Below, piece by piece: positions 36,729 through 49,029 of a DNA stretch of 64,000 nucleotides. This DNA is from Lepas anatifera. Taxonomy: Eukaryota > Arthropoda > Thecostraca > Lepadidae. A model generated the notes under the pieces. That model saw only the letters and a program-made list of their open reading frames with translations, was not told where the DNA came from and ran no database searches. Location of the stretch: positions 3,130,501 through 3,194,500 of the forward strand of contig JAOTON010000385.1 of the NCBI GenBank assembly GCA_034440635.1, read 5' to 3'. Every line of letters starts with the position of its first letter. Position 1 is the first letter of the stretch. Made by a program: the position numbers and the translations under genes.

Positions 36729-38443
36729 AGGGAAGGAAAAAGGCGGGCGGAGGAAGGCCTTTACCTCCCATCGGTCCACTAAGGCACCCTCGCCCATGTC
36801 GGGAGCCAAACGTGATCTGAATAAACAGATAAAAACCTTTTTGTGCCTTTTCACTTTGTTCTAAAGAAGGGCGGCGTTGGCAATCTCGACCTCTTAGAGC
36901 CAGTTAGAACAGCGGTATAGCGCAACTCTGAACTCGAATAAGCAGCGTTGAAATAAAATAGAACCAATGAAACGAGCCAAGCTGTTCCCAAAATGGGTCC
37001 GAGCCCGGCACCAGAAGCATATGGTTGAGTCGGCTCCGGCAGCCACATTTGCATTCTGCTGGTGCTGCTGCTAACGCGTCCGCCGGAGAGGTGAATGGAG
37101 CTGACTCTAAGCCAGGAGCTGAGCTCAAACGTGACCTCAATTCACGAACACGCTGGGTTAAACGGAAATCTTGTCAACATGCAATGTACGGACTACCGCC
37201 GGAAACCGACTCATGAATCAAGGCCAGGCTATGGAGCTCTTATCTCTAAACATATGCTCTCCGGAAACCTCCTGCTTTCATATTTCATTCTTTACCAAAC
37301 TCATAGTTTACGGAAACGGTGCGTTTCCCGGAGCGGGTTTCTCTGTCTCACCACATATAATTTTCTCTTCACCTAACACGCCTCTGCTTAAAACATGTCA
37401 CCTGCTATATTAGCTTACCACCACCCATTGAAAAGTCCTTGCCTATACCCCAAGAGATACGTCTCAAACGCTCTAAATACCGCAGGGGCACTAGAAGGTA
37501 ATATGACCCTTCCGGATGAGGATATCTCGCGGATCATCTTTCTGGTCTTGTAGGAGGTGAGTGCAGGAGGGGCGTTTGTAAAATATTATTGATTCCTTCA
37601 AAATTCTAGCCACAAGAAATTTGTAGCGCGTCAGCATGTAGCGCCACGAGTAAAAAGCTATAGAACCTTGAAAAAGAGACAAGGCTTTATAGCTGTTCAA
37701 CAAATATTGTTTGTTTTGTTATACATCTTGAGGTGACCTTTAAGCTAAGAAGATGCATTGGAACACCTAATTAGGCCTCAGATTCAGCGAAGCGTTTCTA
37801 AGTCAACCAAACCTCGTCCGTCGACTCCAGGAAAGCTGTCCTGTTTTGCAAGGCCTTCAAATAAAAAACAGGGGCCTGTTTTACTCCGATCCATGGGCAC
37901 GTTCCGGCGCCGGATCGCATCGCGGCATCGCGGATACTCGCATCCAAGACGGGAGGGTGGGCGGCGGCATTTCAAAAAGCGATACGACGCTCTAGGAGCG
38001 CCGGAGTGCGGTATCGGGGCGCCAGTGTTCCCTTGGCTGGGGCATCTGCTTCCTTTGTCTTTCTCAGTCCTCCTTGGTGCGCGGCAGAGTTTCACGAGGC
38101 CTGGACTACGTCATGCCATGGGCGCGGTAGTTGAGACCGTGGGTGGGTCGTTGCCGAGGCAGCTCGCAGACGGAGTTCACGCCACGTTTTTATTCCACCG
38201 CAGTCACAAAATTTAACACAGTCGTTACTGACACTTCGTGTGTCCCTGTCCAGTGTTTTAGTGCTTCATGCGACGCAGAATGAACGAAAAATCTATCGTA
38301 TTCGCTTCAGGATAATTACATTAAAAATAAACGGCAAACTTTCATATTTACGGCGGTCGTGCAAGCACCATGGTACTATCTATAATGCTAGAAGAATAGC
38401 ACCAAAATCTTAAAGAGGATGCACAATTTACGGTTTTCTTTTT

Positions 38444-38478
38444 TCTCTCTCTCTCTCTCTCACTCTCTCTCTCTCTCT
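38444..38478. repeat. Short (CT)n microsatellite
   Basis: About 35 bp of CT repeat with one CACT interruption, 130 bp downstream of the exon H donor in the sense of the gene. Confidence 0.9.
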
Positions 38479-38605
38479 TTCCCTCTCCCACCACCGACAT
38501 CCAAAGTTTCTCCCCAACTCTTTCCTGCAATCACTCCACCACTTACTCGTAAATCACTCACGAGCCCTCTCCTGTTCGGCCTCTTTGCCTCTCCCCCATC
38601 CTTAC

Positions 38606-38722
38606 CTTCTCGAATTCGCAGAAGTCATTGTGCCGTCGAAGCGTTTCTAGGTAGTTGAGCGCGTTGATATAGTTGAGGGCGTACCGGTGATAACAATGAC
38701 TCAAACACGATGCTTTGTTATT
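38606..38722 (-). CDS. RhoGEF exon H (DH domain, residues 424-462)
   Basis: The exon is 117 nt, phase 0 to 0, between GCTGCCGTTTCAG and GTAAGGATG. It encodes NNKASCLSHCYHRYALNYIN then ALNYLETLRRHNDFCEFEK. The Y-x-x-Y/A-x-x-x-L-x-x-L pattern with a charged end fits the DH helix that leads into the catalytic core of PLEKHG family members. It lies 0.7 kb downstream of exon G, the shortest intron of the gene. Confidence 0.92.
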
Positions 38723-39194
38723 CTGAAACGGCAGCCAAATGGGGATAAATTGTCACTATCTAGCATCAACCTTTCAAAAGTTGGAGCCCATTCGCATTTA
38801 AGGCGACCATAATATATACGTTGTAATGAATATAAATGCTTGCGATCGAGGAGATATCATTAGGAATGATATAAGGTGCAAGGTGCATAACACCAATGAA
38901 TTATCAAAAGTGCTTTGTCATTGATGATTTAGGAATCGTAATAGCTTTCAGGCATTGCCACTGCATCTGCACATGCTTAACCAAACAGGCATGTTTGATT
39001 TTTCTTCATGCAGCACAATATATCAAAACGGTCAGTTGGCTGGTATTTCTGGAGGCAATTTGGCACTCTGAGGGACGACACACTCTAATGTCACACTTAT
39101 TTTGTTTACACATTTTCCCCAAGTTATTTCAAGCTTGGGTTTTGGGATCCAAACCTCACTTCATCAGGGGAATTGTCACAAAAACTACAACCCT

Positions 39195-39342
39195 ACTAGA
39201 AGGCTGACCTACGCTGGGCAAATATTGTGTGCCGGAGCGTCTCAGGGGCACCGATCCCAACCTTCACCAGTGCATTTCCACCACAATGTTTTCTGAGCGG
39301 ACAGGATCCCAACGCTTCATCAACTGAGCTACCGGAGTGGCT
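39195..39342 (-). mobile_element. Degenerate tRNA-derived SINE
   Basis: The minus strand begins CCGGTAGCTCAGTTGATGAA, a good pol III A box. The B box is not clear (GGTTGGGATCGG at best). The body ends near 39195. This is a relic in the intron between exons F and G. Confidence 0.4.
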
Positions 39343-39458
39343 AAATTTAAGAGACTAGGTTATTACGGCTAAATTTAAAGAGATTCGTTCCTGCCCGCTT
39401 AAAATATCAGCCCCATGCCACATGCGCTCCACTTCCAGAAACAATCACCCATGCGTAC

Positions 39459-39563
39459 CTTAATGAAAAGTTTTGAAAGCAGACTGGTGAGAGATAGCTG
39501 TTCATCTCCCTTACATAGACTGAGAAGCGACTTGATGAAGTCTTTGCAGAACGCGTAGGTCAC
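39459..39563 (-). CDS. RhoGEF exon G (DH domain, residues 389-423)
   Basis: The exon is 105 nt, phase 0 to 0. It follows GATCTTTTTGCAG and precedes GTACGCAT. It encodes VTYAFCKDFIKSLLSLCKG then DEQLSLTSLLSKLFIK. This is the helical segment after the LFGNLDEL motif, where DH domains carry F-x-x-x-L-type helices. The intron on its 5' side is about 5.1 kb. It contains an exon-like 71-nt segment at 40555-40625 that does not keep the frame. Confidence 0.93.
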
Positions 39564-40554
39564 CTGCAAAAAGATCAAGTTGATTACAAACCTAAATAAT
39601 AATATTAATAAATAAATAATAGAGCCTACCTTCGAGTTGGTAATCCTATGCCCTTTCAATGGCCAGTTGTATAGCCATGGGGTCATCGGGTTATGGCTCC
39701 GTTAGTCGACAGGCGTGGCTTCCCACGCATAGAATCATGAATATGCCTACCTACGTACCCTCCACTGCTAACCTGGGCGGCCCATGCTATACCCTCCTGG
39801 ACTAAGCTCTGGCTACACTACTGTGGGAGACAACTCGTTCAGTCGTAGCAAAGCGCAGTCACGCAGCCGCTTGGAATTGAAACCCTTTCAATATTTCAAA
39901 GCAATCCTGACACTTTACTCCACGTGAGCTGCACGAGTCTGCGAAAAACAGGCCACACACGGAGGTGCACAGCGTCACAGCTCAAACAACACCAGAAATA
40001 ACACCGAATGTACGCGGCGAATAGCTTCGTTTTGCTCAATGTTTCGATTACCAAATGTAAAAGTCTTTTTTAAACAAAGTATCACTCTAAGCCTGCCAGC
40101 AAAGTATCAAAACGCGAAAAGCGTACGCAGAACAGATTAGCATACCTTCAAATGAGAGCAAAACTTCCAAGTTTGCAGGAATACAAAGCAACAGAACAGA
40201 ACAAGAACAGAACAACAGAACACTTTACAAAGTAAGAAATCAAAGAAAATATGCGAGTCAAAGAATGGTGAATTTTATCTGTCAATTTCGCACGGAGCAA
40301 TGAAACACACAGTACTTGAAGGACATCTAACTCGCTGTCTTTCAAACACTTGGTTGCTGCAAGTTATATTTCAATCGTGTGAAACCACACCATGGGGGAT
40401 AAGATTATACTTCATAGCTCGCACACAGTCTATCAGGCTCCTTTCAAGGTGCGAATACACCAATCTAAGGGCGCTCGTGTTGGCCACGTGCTCATTAGTA
40501 CTAAAATGGGGTGCTCGATGACAAGAGAGGATCCTATATAGAAGAGAGCCTCAC

Positions 40555-40625
40555 CTCATAGAGGCTATAGAAGGTAAGCTTGGAAAGCGAGAACAGCAGC
40601 AGAATGACATTGCAGTTGATTGTGC
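40555..40625 (-). other. Exon-like 71-nt segment in intron F/G
   Basis: The minus strand has a strong acceptor (TTTTTTTCTCCATCTCAG) and donor (TATGAG before GTGAGGC) around 71 nt. One frame reads TINCNVILLLFSLSKLTFYS. Seventy-one is not a multiple of three, so inclusion between phase-0 exons F and G would shift the DH domain out of frame. It could be a cryptic or poison exon, or chance. Confidence 0.2.
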
Positions 40626-41558
40626 CTGAGATGGAGAAAAAAACAGCGGCCTTGGCGGTGCTTTGTTTTTCAGTTTAAATTGGCGAGCTCCCAGCTCCGC
40701 CGACGTATGAGCGCTAGTACAAGCGCAAAAACTCTGGAACGTGTCGGCTCATAAAACTCAGAGGGGTTCTGCAAAACATTCTCCAATTTGTTGCAAATAA
40801 TCTGAAAACGCTAGTGGCATTTGAAACATATCAAATATCTGGCACGGGTAAATAAACGTACGAATTTTCAATGATTGCACCTTTTTCAATCAGCATATCC
40901 AACTACATAGGAAATATTGTATTGTATTGTATTTTACCTCATGGTACTCATCCATACCAGAATGGCTATTATTGAGCCCGCGTTACAAGCATCAAGGAGA
41001 ATTAACAAGGAAAAACACAACATGCTGGCGTACATACACATCTCGCATACACGGATCTAAGCGGTGGAACATTGCAATTATTCCGATCAACACCAAGTTT
41101 TTCTTGCACACTCATGTTTTGTCCGTGGCAACACTTATGTCTAAAGGTACACCAACTCAATGTGATGCATCTACCCCTATCAAACTTTCAAACGGAAAAT
41201 GTCAACATCCCAGAGATATTTCTCGAACTTTTCCAACTCATACTCGGAGCAAACCTAACGCGACGTACTCAGGTTCACTGAAAATGATCGGAGGATTTTA
41301 TGCCAAAACTGCACCTTGCAAAATGGTAAAGCATAACAACTGCTGGGCTTAAGCAATGGTATAGTAAAACAGAACAGTGAAAAGTATTCTGGTCCACATG
41401 TCTTAAAAAATAACGAAAAATGTTTTATGAGAACGGAATCAAGAGAAGCCTCCATGCTTCCCTGTAGACACCTGCCGATAAGATTCGCTGGAACACGTTT
41501 CTGGAATACGCCTTTAATGAGCTCGATCATACCAAAAATTCTTAAAATTAATTTTCTT

Positions 41559-41644
41559 AAGTTGATAAGGTGTTCACTGGCCTGTCCCCTCGAATTCCTC
41601 CGAAAGGATTTGAGGGGACAGGCCAGTGAACGCCTTATCAACTT
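41559..41644. repeat. Inverted repeat, 33-bp arms, 20-nt loop
   Basis: Arms 41559-41591 and 41612-41644 are complementary with one mismatch (AAGTTGATAAGGTGTTCACT and onward). The loop GAATTCCTCCGAAAGGATTT can partly pair as well. A 12-bp direct repeat AATTTTCTTAAG occurs at 41550-41561 and 41686-41697. Confidence 0.93.
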
Positions 41645-41816
41645 ATCATCGTTTTCCTCGCCGCAGCACTTCCAAAACATATCTAAATTTTCTTAAGATA
41701 AATTTTTGGCTCTGAAGGAACCTGTCGCATATTTTAAAATAAAGAATCGTATCCTAAGGGAATGATCAACAACGGAGTTTAACCCCGGCCCCGGTCGACT
41801 CCCCACCCACCTTCGC

Positions 41817-42062
<246 letters not shown>

Positions 42063-42878
42063 ATGGGGGGAAAATTCGGAAACCTAAATGGGTAGTGGGT
42101 TAAGGTACCACGATCTAGAGAATACGAAGTTATTTATAAGCCGTATCTACAGAAATAGAGACATTTTCCGACCCATGCCCGTATTCCCCATGCGTTTCCA
42201 ATGGGGAGGTCAGCAAAGGCCCGCCAAATACCACAACTTGAAGTACTTGGTGGCCCTATTGGTGGCCTGACCCGAGACGAACCAACCAGAAATTTGAAGC
42301 ACCGTTGCGGAATTCATCAAATATAAGCATAGGCTTAGCAGCAGGGGAGCTACTAGCGATGCCTCCCCATGCTCAAGATTTTAACAACCGACCCTATGCA
42401 GGACATATTTTAAGGCATAAAATGGTGGGCACTTTGCCCACCAGTCCCCCATGCTATTTCCACCAGTGAACGGCCCTGAACGGGCCAGTGCCCACCGCTC
42501 ACCAGTCATTTGATACTTCAGGGAGTGCCCTTTTGGTGGGAATTCATGCCCTTTTCAGCCGAATGCCCACCACTCCCAATTCCTTAAAAGATGCCCTGAA
42601 ACAATTTCAGAATACACTTTGGGCAAACCAATATCCTGGGCCTTCCTACACCCGTCATAAAATATACCAAAATTGTTTTCAACTGTGTTTTTGTCGAGCT
42701 ACAATCTTTCGTAGCCGAACAGATTATTCAAAACATATTTTGGAAAAAACTGCGCAGCCTAAAAACGTGGTCCGATTTCATGAAATTCGGAACAGATTAC
42801 CAAATTGAACCAAACAATGGGAAAACTGCAAGGGACTATAATTTTCAAGCAATTTATTACCTGCAATTATATTGAAGA

Positions 42879-42959
42879 CTAACTGGCCCCTCACTGTTTG
42901 CCGTAGTAATTTGGAACGCATAAGCCCCACCACCGAACAAACAGTGAGGGGCCAGTTAG
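42879..42959. repeat. Hairpin 1: perfect 22-bp inverted repeat around a 37-nt loop
   Basis: Arms 42879-42900 (CTAACTGGCCCCTCACTGTT, then TG) and 42938-42959 are exact complements. The loop 42901-42937 begins CCGTAGTAATTTGGAACGCA and ends CCACCACCGAA. The same loop recurs in the next hairpin. Confidence 0.97.
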
Positions 42960-43206
42960 CTAACAAGTTTGCCTGATTACTAGGCGCTAGGGCGATTGCA
43001 CGTTATTTTCAGCATCAGTGATTTGTTATGTTTTGGCTTAACCTAGCTGATAATGTAACTTTGCCGTAGTAATTTGGAACGCATAAGCCCCACCACCGAC
43101 CAAAGTTACATCATCAGCTAGGTTGAGCCAAAACATAACAAATCACTGACGCTGAAAATAACATGCAATCGCCCTAGCGCCCAGTAATCAGGTTAACTTG
43201 TTAGCT
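42958..43206. repeat. Hairpin 2: about 106-bp inverted repeat around the same 37-nt loop
   Basis: Arms 42958-43063 and 43101-43206 pair with under ten differences by eye, for instance TTGTTATGTTTTGGCTTAAC against GTTGAGCCAAAACATAACAA. The loop 43064-43100 equals the loop of hairpin 1 in the first 36 of 37 bases. The left arm starts where hairpin 1 ends. No coding frame is supported. Confidence 0.96.
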
Positions 43207-44653
43207 CAGACCAGGATAGGCCACATGCCATAAGTCGAGTTTTTTTATCAATTTTGCGATGATACTGCCGCCGAACAATTAAATTATCACGTCTTTTCGC
43301 CACAACTTTGTGAAAAAATGGATGACTCTCTTCTTTTGTGTGTCAATCATACTGGTACCTCCCAGCAGGCATTTAAGCAGCTGGACCACCCCCTTTCGCC
43401 CAGGGTTATCTCTCCCTATCGATGTCAAATGTTGAATCAGTGGCCTTTACATTTCCAATCATATCATGACTTACATCGTGCTTGTTGTCGGCCCAGAAAT
43501 TCACAGCCAAAATGTCAATTATTTTGTTATTCCAAAAAGCCTATCACTTTCTTAAAACTCACTCCTCCACCTATTCTCTGTGACCTCAGGGTCAAAACAT
43601 AAACTCTCACCGTCGTACATAATTTTTAATGTGCTGCGCCCGCCCTCCCATCCCAGCGGCGTGGGATATCAGCCCCTTGCACCTGTGAGGGCGATTACTG
43701 TCTGAAAACTTCACTCATTTACTGTGGCAGGCCTGATCAATGAGCTTTGGGAAAGACCGAAGTTGGGCGTTTTGGTGTGACCGGCCCCAGTGACAGCTCG
43801 TACAAGTTTGGCGACTTCCTCGCGTGAGCTCAGCGTCTAAGGTCAAGCCACCACACAACACCGCATGGGGGAACATATTGGCGGCCATACAGTTGTCACA
43901 CGCCGTTAATACTCGTCCGTCACCAGGTGGTTCTTGTGTGGCACGAACAATGCTTCTATGCATTAATGATACCGATTGAGCTAAATGAACAATCCGTATG
44001 AATATGCAAATATTTAAAGGCTTGCACATATGTGAATAAGCGCCAAATGACCGCACTGGTTCGGGCGCCCTTTAACCCAAATAACAGAAAAAGCACATCA
44101 CAATGCGTTTATAAATGAATACTGCTTCCTGCAAATAAATCAGGTACTGAAACACAAGGCAAACACATTAAATTTCAGAGGCATGCTTAGGATCAAAAGC
44201 TGTGACAAGCTGGAACATGCGGTTTGTTTCCGCTTACAACATTCTCAAGTTCAATGTTTTGCTTTTCGGAATTATCTGTATTTCTTGTTCGTACAATTAC
44301 CCATATGCAATGGGTTCTGACAGCTTGAAAATTGTTTCTCATTGTCAGAGTTTAATGCGCTATTAAGTTTTCTTGACGGCTGTGTCGCGAGCAGTTATTC
44401 ACTTTTGATCACTTTCTTAAAGTCGGACCACAAACAAGCAAAGCATGCAATTCACAGCCGAATTGCAGACCGAAATGGCTAAATGTTGCTAGAACCCGGT
44501 AGATGTTGCCGCATTAATTCGTGGCCAGTGATCTCTGTCTTCACTAATATCAGTTCAAACCACACTACACAGAAACAGTAATTCGGACAGACGCTATATA
44601 TGCACTGATAGCCGATTTACAACCATCACCCTTGTCAGAGCAGGAGTACTTAC

Positions 44654-44749
44654 ACAGCACAGCTCATCCAAGTTCCCGAAGAGAAGCTCGGGCTCGGCCA
44701 CCATCAGGTACCCCTCCACCTGCACCTGCTTCAGCGGCTCCATGTACAC
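44654..44749 (-). CDS. RhoGEF exon F (DH domain, residues 357-388)
   Basis: The exon is 96 nt, phase 0 to 0, between GTCGGACAG and GTAAGTACT. It encodes VYMEPLKQVQVEGYLMVAE then PELLFGNLDELCC. The LFGNLDEL stretch matches the second conserved region of Dbl-homology domains, where an I/LF-x-N-I/L-x-EL motif precedes the long helices. It continues directly from MVLKN of exon E, so the helix spans the splice junction. Frame and homology agree. Confidence 0.93.
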
Positions 44750-44941
44750 CTGTCCGACAGCAGCACCAGGTCCACATGCCTTCCAACATCACCTCCTCCT
44801 GACCAGGCCTTCCAAGTGAGACGAATTGTCCCCTCGATCTCAACAAGCACGAAAGTAGGAGGGAGCTCTGTGAAATCCTGTTTGGGGTTCTATGCAGAAA
44901 ATGAGCTAGCTGTCCTAAATCCCTCTCCTTGGGTTTTTGGT

Positions 44942-45030
44942 AGGACCGTTAGTGTAGCGCAGCGTGGTCTGAATCTACGTCTACCAGAGGTCGCGGGTTC
45001 GAACCTGCCCAGAGGCAGATTTAACGTCTG
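44942..45030 (+). mobile_element. tRNA-derived SINE head
   Basis: TTAGTGTAGCGCAGCGTGG resembles an A box and CGCGGGTTCGAACCTGCCC a B box. The ends do not form an acceptor stem, so this is a SINE head or tRNA pseudogene. The 3' body is unclear beyond about 45030. Confidence 0.5.
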
Positions 45031-46795
45031 ATCTAATCATGTGATTTTCTTCGTTACAACTTTGGGGTTTCCTCCCCTGGACCACCCGTAACCATTACAT
45101 CAGTTGGCATGACCTACAACCAGGGCAACAAGTTTTCTCTTACATCAGGAACTGAACAATCCAGATCAGCACCATTTTGGTTCCAATGCGAGACTCCCTC
45201 CTCCCGTTGGTGAAACCAGGACAGCCAGCACCTAATCAAACGGCCGTGGTTCACTGCAGAGGCAGATCTTTGACATCCCGCCAGGCGTGGTAACTAACAC
45301 TATTAACCAGTATTGATCCGAAGTGTTGGTGTGTACCGCCGGTTGAACTGACTCGGTAACTTGATTCGAGCATCCAAGCTTGGCTACCATACAGCTGCGA
45401 CGTACCTATGTCAAATACACAAGAAATTCATACGTATGTCAGCGCATTGGATAAAACACCGTTTCGTGCCTCACAGACTATATCAAAACTCTTCCACTCC
45501 TCCTCTCTTTGGTCGGTCCATCGTCAAAGGCGAATGCATGCACTTACGTTAAGTAATTCGTGTGCCAGCAATCCTTCACATGTGTCATCTTAAAGTTGAT
45601 TTACAAGTTGATTTACAAAGCCAGAGGGAACAAATTATGTGAAAAACCAAGGCATCGAAAAGTTGGACTGATATAGTTGGAGAACCTCACGAATCCTACC
45701 GCTACCGGGCAAAACACTGATGAATATAACTCTGCTTTCTGAGTTTAGACGCAATCGATTGAAAATCCATCAAATTAACATTTTATTCATTCTAAAAAAT
45801 GAAACGTGAACAAGCGTTTCCTTTCCACAAAATTGAAGCAGTGGTTGAAATCATTTTGAGCACAATTCGTTTATTCTCATTTTGCACTGATTGCGGAATC
45901 CGACCCACGATCTTAATGATTCTAAGTAAACAATTCCTCATATACGCATCGACTATCGATTGATCCATACTAACGAGACAGCTGGTCTGCCTTCGTCTGC
46001 GTCGATGAAAGGACCAGGACACAGTTACCTGCTTCTAATGACACTTTTTCGCAAAGACCTATTAGCTTCTACTGAGTTCCAATACTGTCTATTCAGCTTC
46101 TGAGTGGGCCTTTTGAAGTCGTTGTATCGACGAATGATTTAGCTTCGCCTGGGCCCGGAAATCAGAGCTCTCGGAGCGCGACTCAGCTGTACCCTGTCTG
46201 GGTCAATAGCCTGTCCCGCAGGTCACGTTTGGGAGAATATGTCACGCAGCTGAAACAAGCCACAGACATGATCTTAAGAATTTGTAAAAATATTGTTTTG
46301 TAGTACGGGCAAATTCTTTTGCGCTATGGGAGTGAGACCATAGACAAGGTTATATCCTCCAACGTTCCATGCTGGTTTGTAACAGACAGATAACGTACAT
46401 TTTCAGACTAAAATTTAAAAACTGAAAAATTCAAGCAGGAATTTACACGTAGATATACACATTTAGCTTGATGTGGTTCATTCAATAGAGATTTAATCAT
46501 ATATCCACGCCGTGGTCCAACACCTGCCCTGCTCTGAAGCTTTTGATCATAAAACTGACGCATATACCACGGATTTTCCCACGGATACAACACCAAAATT
46601 GTGTGTTCCTACTCCTGCAGATAAGAACATTTCTTTCCGTCACATATGGCTAGAATTGTATTGCTTGGAAACCTGAATACCCGTATGATCAATAGCACTA
46701 CTCAATAAAGAGTTTCCATCACAAATTCCGAGGAGCACAATTATGATCAGCACGAGCTTACCCAGCATATCATGATACTGTTCAAGTCTACTCAC

Positions 46796-47386
46796 ATTCT
46801 TCAGGACCATCAGATGATCGTAGAGGAAAGCGCACTCGGACTGGAACAGGTCCCAGACGGCCTCCTGGCAGCGCCGGTCCGTCTGCGGACTATCCGTCGC
46901 CGTCGGCGGACTGGCTATCGTCGGATAACGCCGCGGACCCGGACTCTCCGGACTGTTGAGTCCGGACGCCGGCGGCGTGTTCGTCGGAGACCTGTCGTAG
47001 CTTGTCCACACCAGTCTCCTCCTGAACAGACCTCGGCGCTCCGTCACGCTCCGCTCACTGAGGGTGCGCGTCAGAGTGGACGGCGGCCGGGGTCGTCGTG
47101 TTGACCGGGGCGGCGTGGGCAGCTCGTGAGGTCCTTCCGAGGACTCACTGCGCTGCAGTCGGGACAACACGTCCGAGTCCACATCCACAGGGGGCGCCAC
47201 GTGTTGGGCCGGGTGCGGGGCCGGCGGCGACGTGCCGTTGTCTATGTGGTACATGAAATCGGGCCACGGTAAGCCCTTGTACCGGTGCAGCTGTTCGTCA
47301 CGAAACTCCGACGGTCGGATTTCCATCAGGACTTGCTCGATACCGGTCAGCGATTCGGACTTGATGGAGCGTCCCGAACGGTCAAA
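46796..47386 (-). CDS. RhoGEF exon E (proline/serine-rich linker and start of the DH domain, residues 160-356)
   Basis: The largest exon is 591 nt, exactly 197 codons, phase 0 to 0. The acceptor is CATTTCCAG before TTTGACCGT and the donor is AAGAAT before GTGAGTAG. The first part contains MEIRPSEFRDEQLHRYKGL and PWPDFMYHIDNG, a segment that looks conserved. A GC-rich Pro/Ser/Thr/Arg region of about 120 residues follows (TPPRSTRRPRPPS, SPESPGPRRY), probably disordered and phosphorylatable. The exon ends in the first DH helix: QEAVWDLFQSECAFLYDHL then MVLKN. Simple translation continues to 46640 past the donor, but that tail is hydrophobic intron sequence. Confidence 0.92.
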
Positions 47387-48979
47387 CTGGAAATGATCAC
47401 CACTCAGTGTATGAGGCGTGACATTTACTCATTACCTTTCGAAAGAAGTAGGCCGGAAACCTAAGCCAAATACTCGCAAGTATCGGACCAAACCGAAGAA
47501 GCATGTGATCTTTCTTGTAAATAAAATAAACACCTTCTTTCTCTCTGTAATGGCGTAAACGCCATTATGGAGGCTATTCACATATACCGTCAGCCAAATT
47601 CGAGGGTGTTCTGTGCCCCTCACCCTTTTGTCCGAAACAGTCAGAAAATCCCTGACCCCCTCTCCCTTCTTCAGCAGTCGTCAGAAATCGTCAGACCCCC
47701 CTCTAGACAGAAAAAGCGGTCGGCATGAGCAATCACACACAGACGCCGCAAAACTACAATGCTCGTGCAGTACGGGCACCTGGTAGCAGTAGACACTGTG
47801 TGTAAATACGCAACATTGAAGTACCCGCTCTTCCACTGCCCTGGGCCAGCGCAGTTCTCACCCAACAAAAATTACATGACAGCCGATGGTTTGCCCCCTG
47901 CCCGTCAGAAATTGTCAGAAAAGGCCAGATCCCTATTCCCTTTGGTCTCTGACGTCATATATGAACAGCCCCTATTTGGGGAGCAATGCTGTTTTTTGGC
48001 AAGTGTTTCTGAATTTTCTTGGTTGCCACATCTCTTGTCTTCAATGTTTAACATGAACGAAACGGTAGGTAGCGTCGTAGCAAAATGCGACAGAAATTAC
48101 TCCGCTTGTACTCGGGGCGCATCTTTGTTACTTTTCACTGACAACCGAATGAAAGAAAGCATTGCCCTTCTCTTTCATTTCTTTGCAAAATATGGCGCTA
48201 AGACCAAACAGATGTACATACATCAAAGATCGAGCCTAAATGAAAAGGTAGCCACGAAATATGAAAAGTAAAACAAGATTAAACTCTAACACACTTGTCA
48301 AACGATATCAGCATTCAGCAATACCAGATAAAAAGGCTGAAATAAGCGATTTAATGTGATACGACTCCAGCACAAAACATGGCTTATATAAAATTGTTAT
48401 ATATGTGGCAAAACCATCCCATTCTCTAGCAATAAGGCGACAATACTTGGATCTTGATATTACGTTCAGAAAATAGCATCGATACATGAAACATCTAGTG
48501 CGTCTGCTATTGATGAGCCTTCCGGACAGGTATCTGAGATCTATTCCTTCTACAATAGCTACGGGACATGATCACGTTCGGCTGTAATTGGAGCCTCCTG
48601 TCTTCCGACATACATAGGACGGTGACCTTTTCTAAACATAGACATGACCGGGTCGACCTTCCGTTCTGCAGATCTCAGCTGATACCTGATAGCCCCATTG
48701 ACCCATAAGGGATCGACCGCTGAAACTGTCCACGGCCTACAAGAATAGCTCGCAAATGTAACGTTCTACCTGGTGCCACAAATAGCCAGCACCTAAATAG
48801 CACTGTCATTTAAAAGCTCCACAGATTAAGTGTTCTAAGAAAACCCCATCATGAACCTTAAAGGTGCACAGAATAGGACAGCCTATCACCTGGCAGCAAT
48901 GTCTGGACGCAAACATAGGTTATTAGAGATAGCCATCATTTGCTTTACCATTGTGTCATGTCTCCTCCTAGAGACTTAC

Positions 48980-49029
48980 CAGCTTCAATATGGACCACGT
49001 GGTTCGTCCTTTTCGTGAACAGTTAGAAT
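48980..49029 (-). CDS. RhoGEF micro-exon D (residues 143-159)
   Basis: This 50-nt exon lies between GTGCGATTTCAG and GTAAGTCTC. Its first two bases (AT) complete an aspartate codon with the G from exon C, and it ends in phase 0. It encodes SNCSRKGRTTWSILKL. That reads straight into exon E (FDRSGRSIKSESLTGIEQVL), making a basic stretch followed by an amphipathic segment. It is the only interval found between exons C and E that repairs the frame (phase 1 to phase 0). It is short enough for automatic annotation to miss. Confidence 0.8.

Noticed and set aside
42879..43206. A CRISPR array (repeat-like loops separated by unique sequence)
   Set aside because: There are only two copies, each inside its own long inverted repeat, with unequal spacing, in an intron of an animal-type gene.
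46640..46795. Continuation of the exon E frame to a stop (52 codons)
   Set aside because: A GTGAGT donor follows AAGAAT at 46795, and the DH domain continues in exon F in phase; the tail is hydrophobic intron sequence.
46772..47104. 110-codon plus-strand frame rich in Arg/Thr
   Set aside because: It is the antisense shadow of GC-rich exon E, whose minus-strand frame has DH homology and splice sites.
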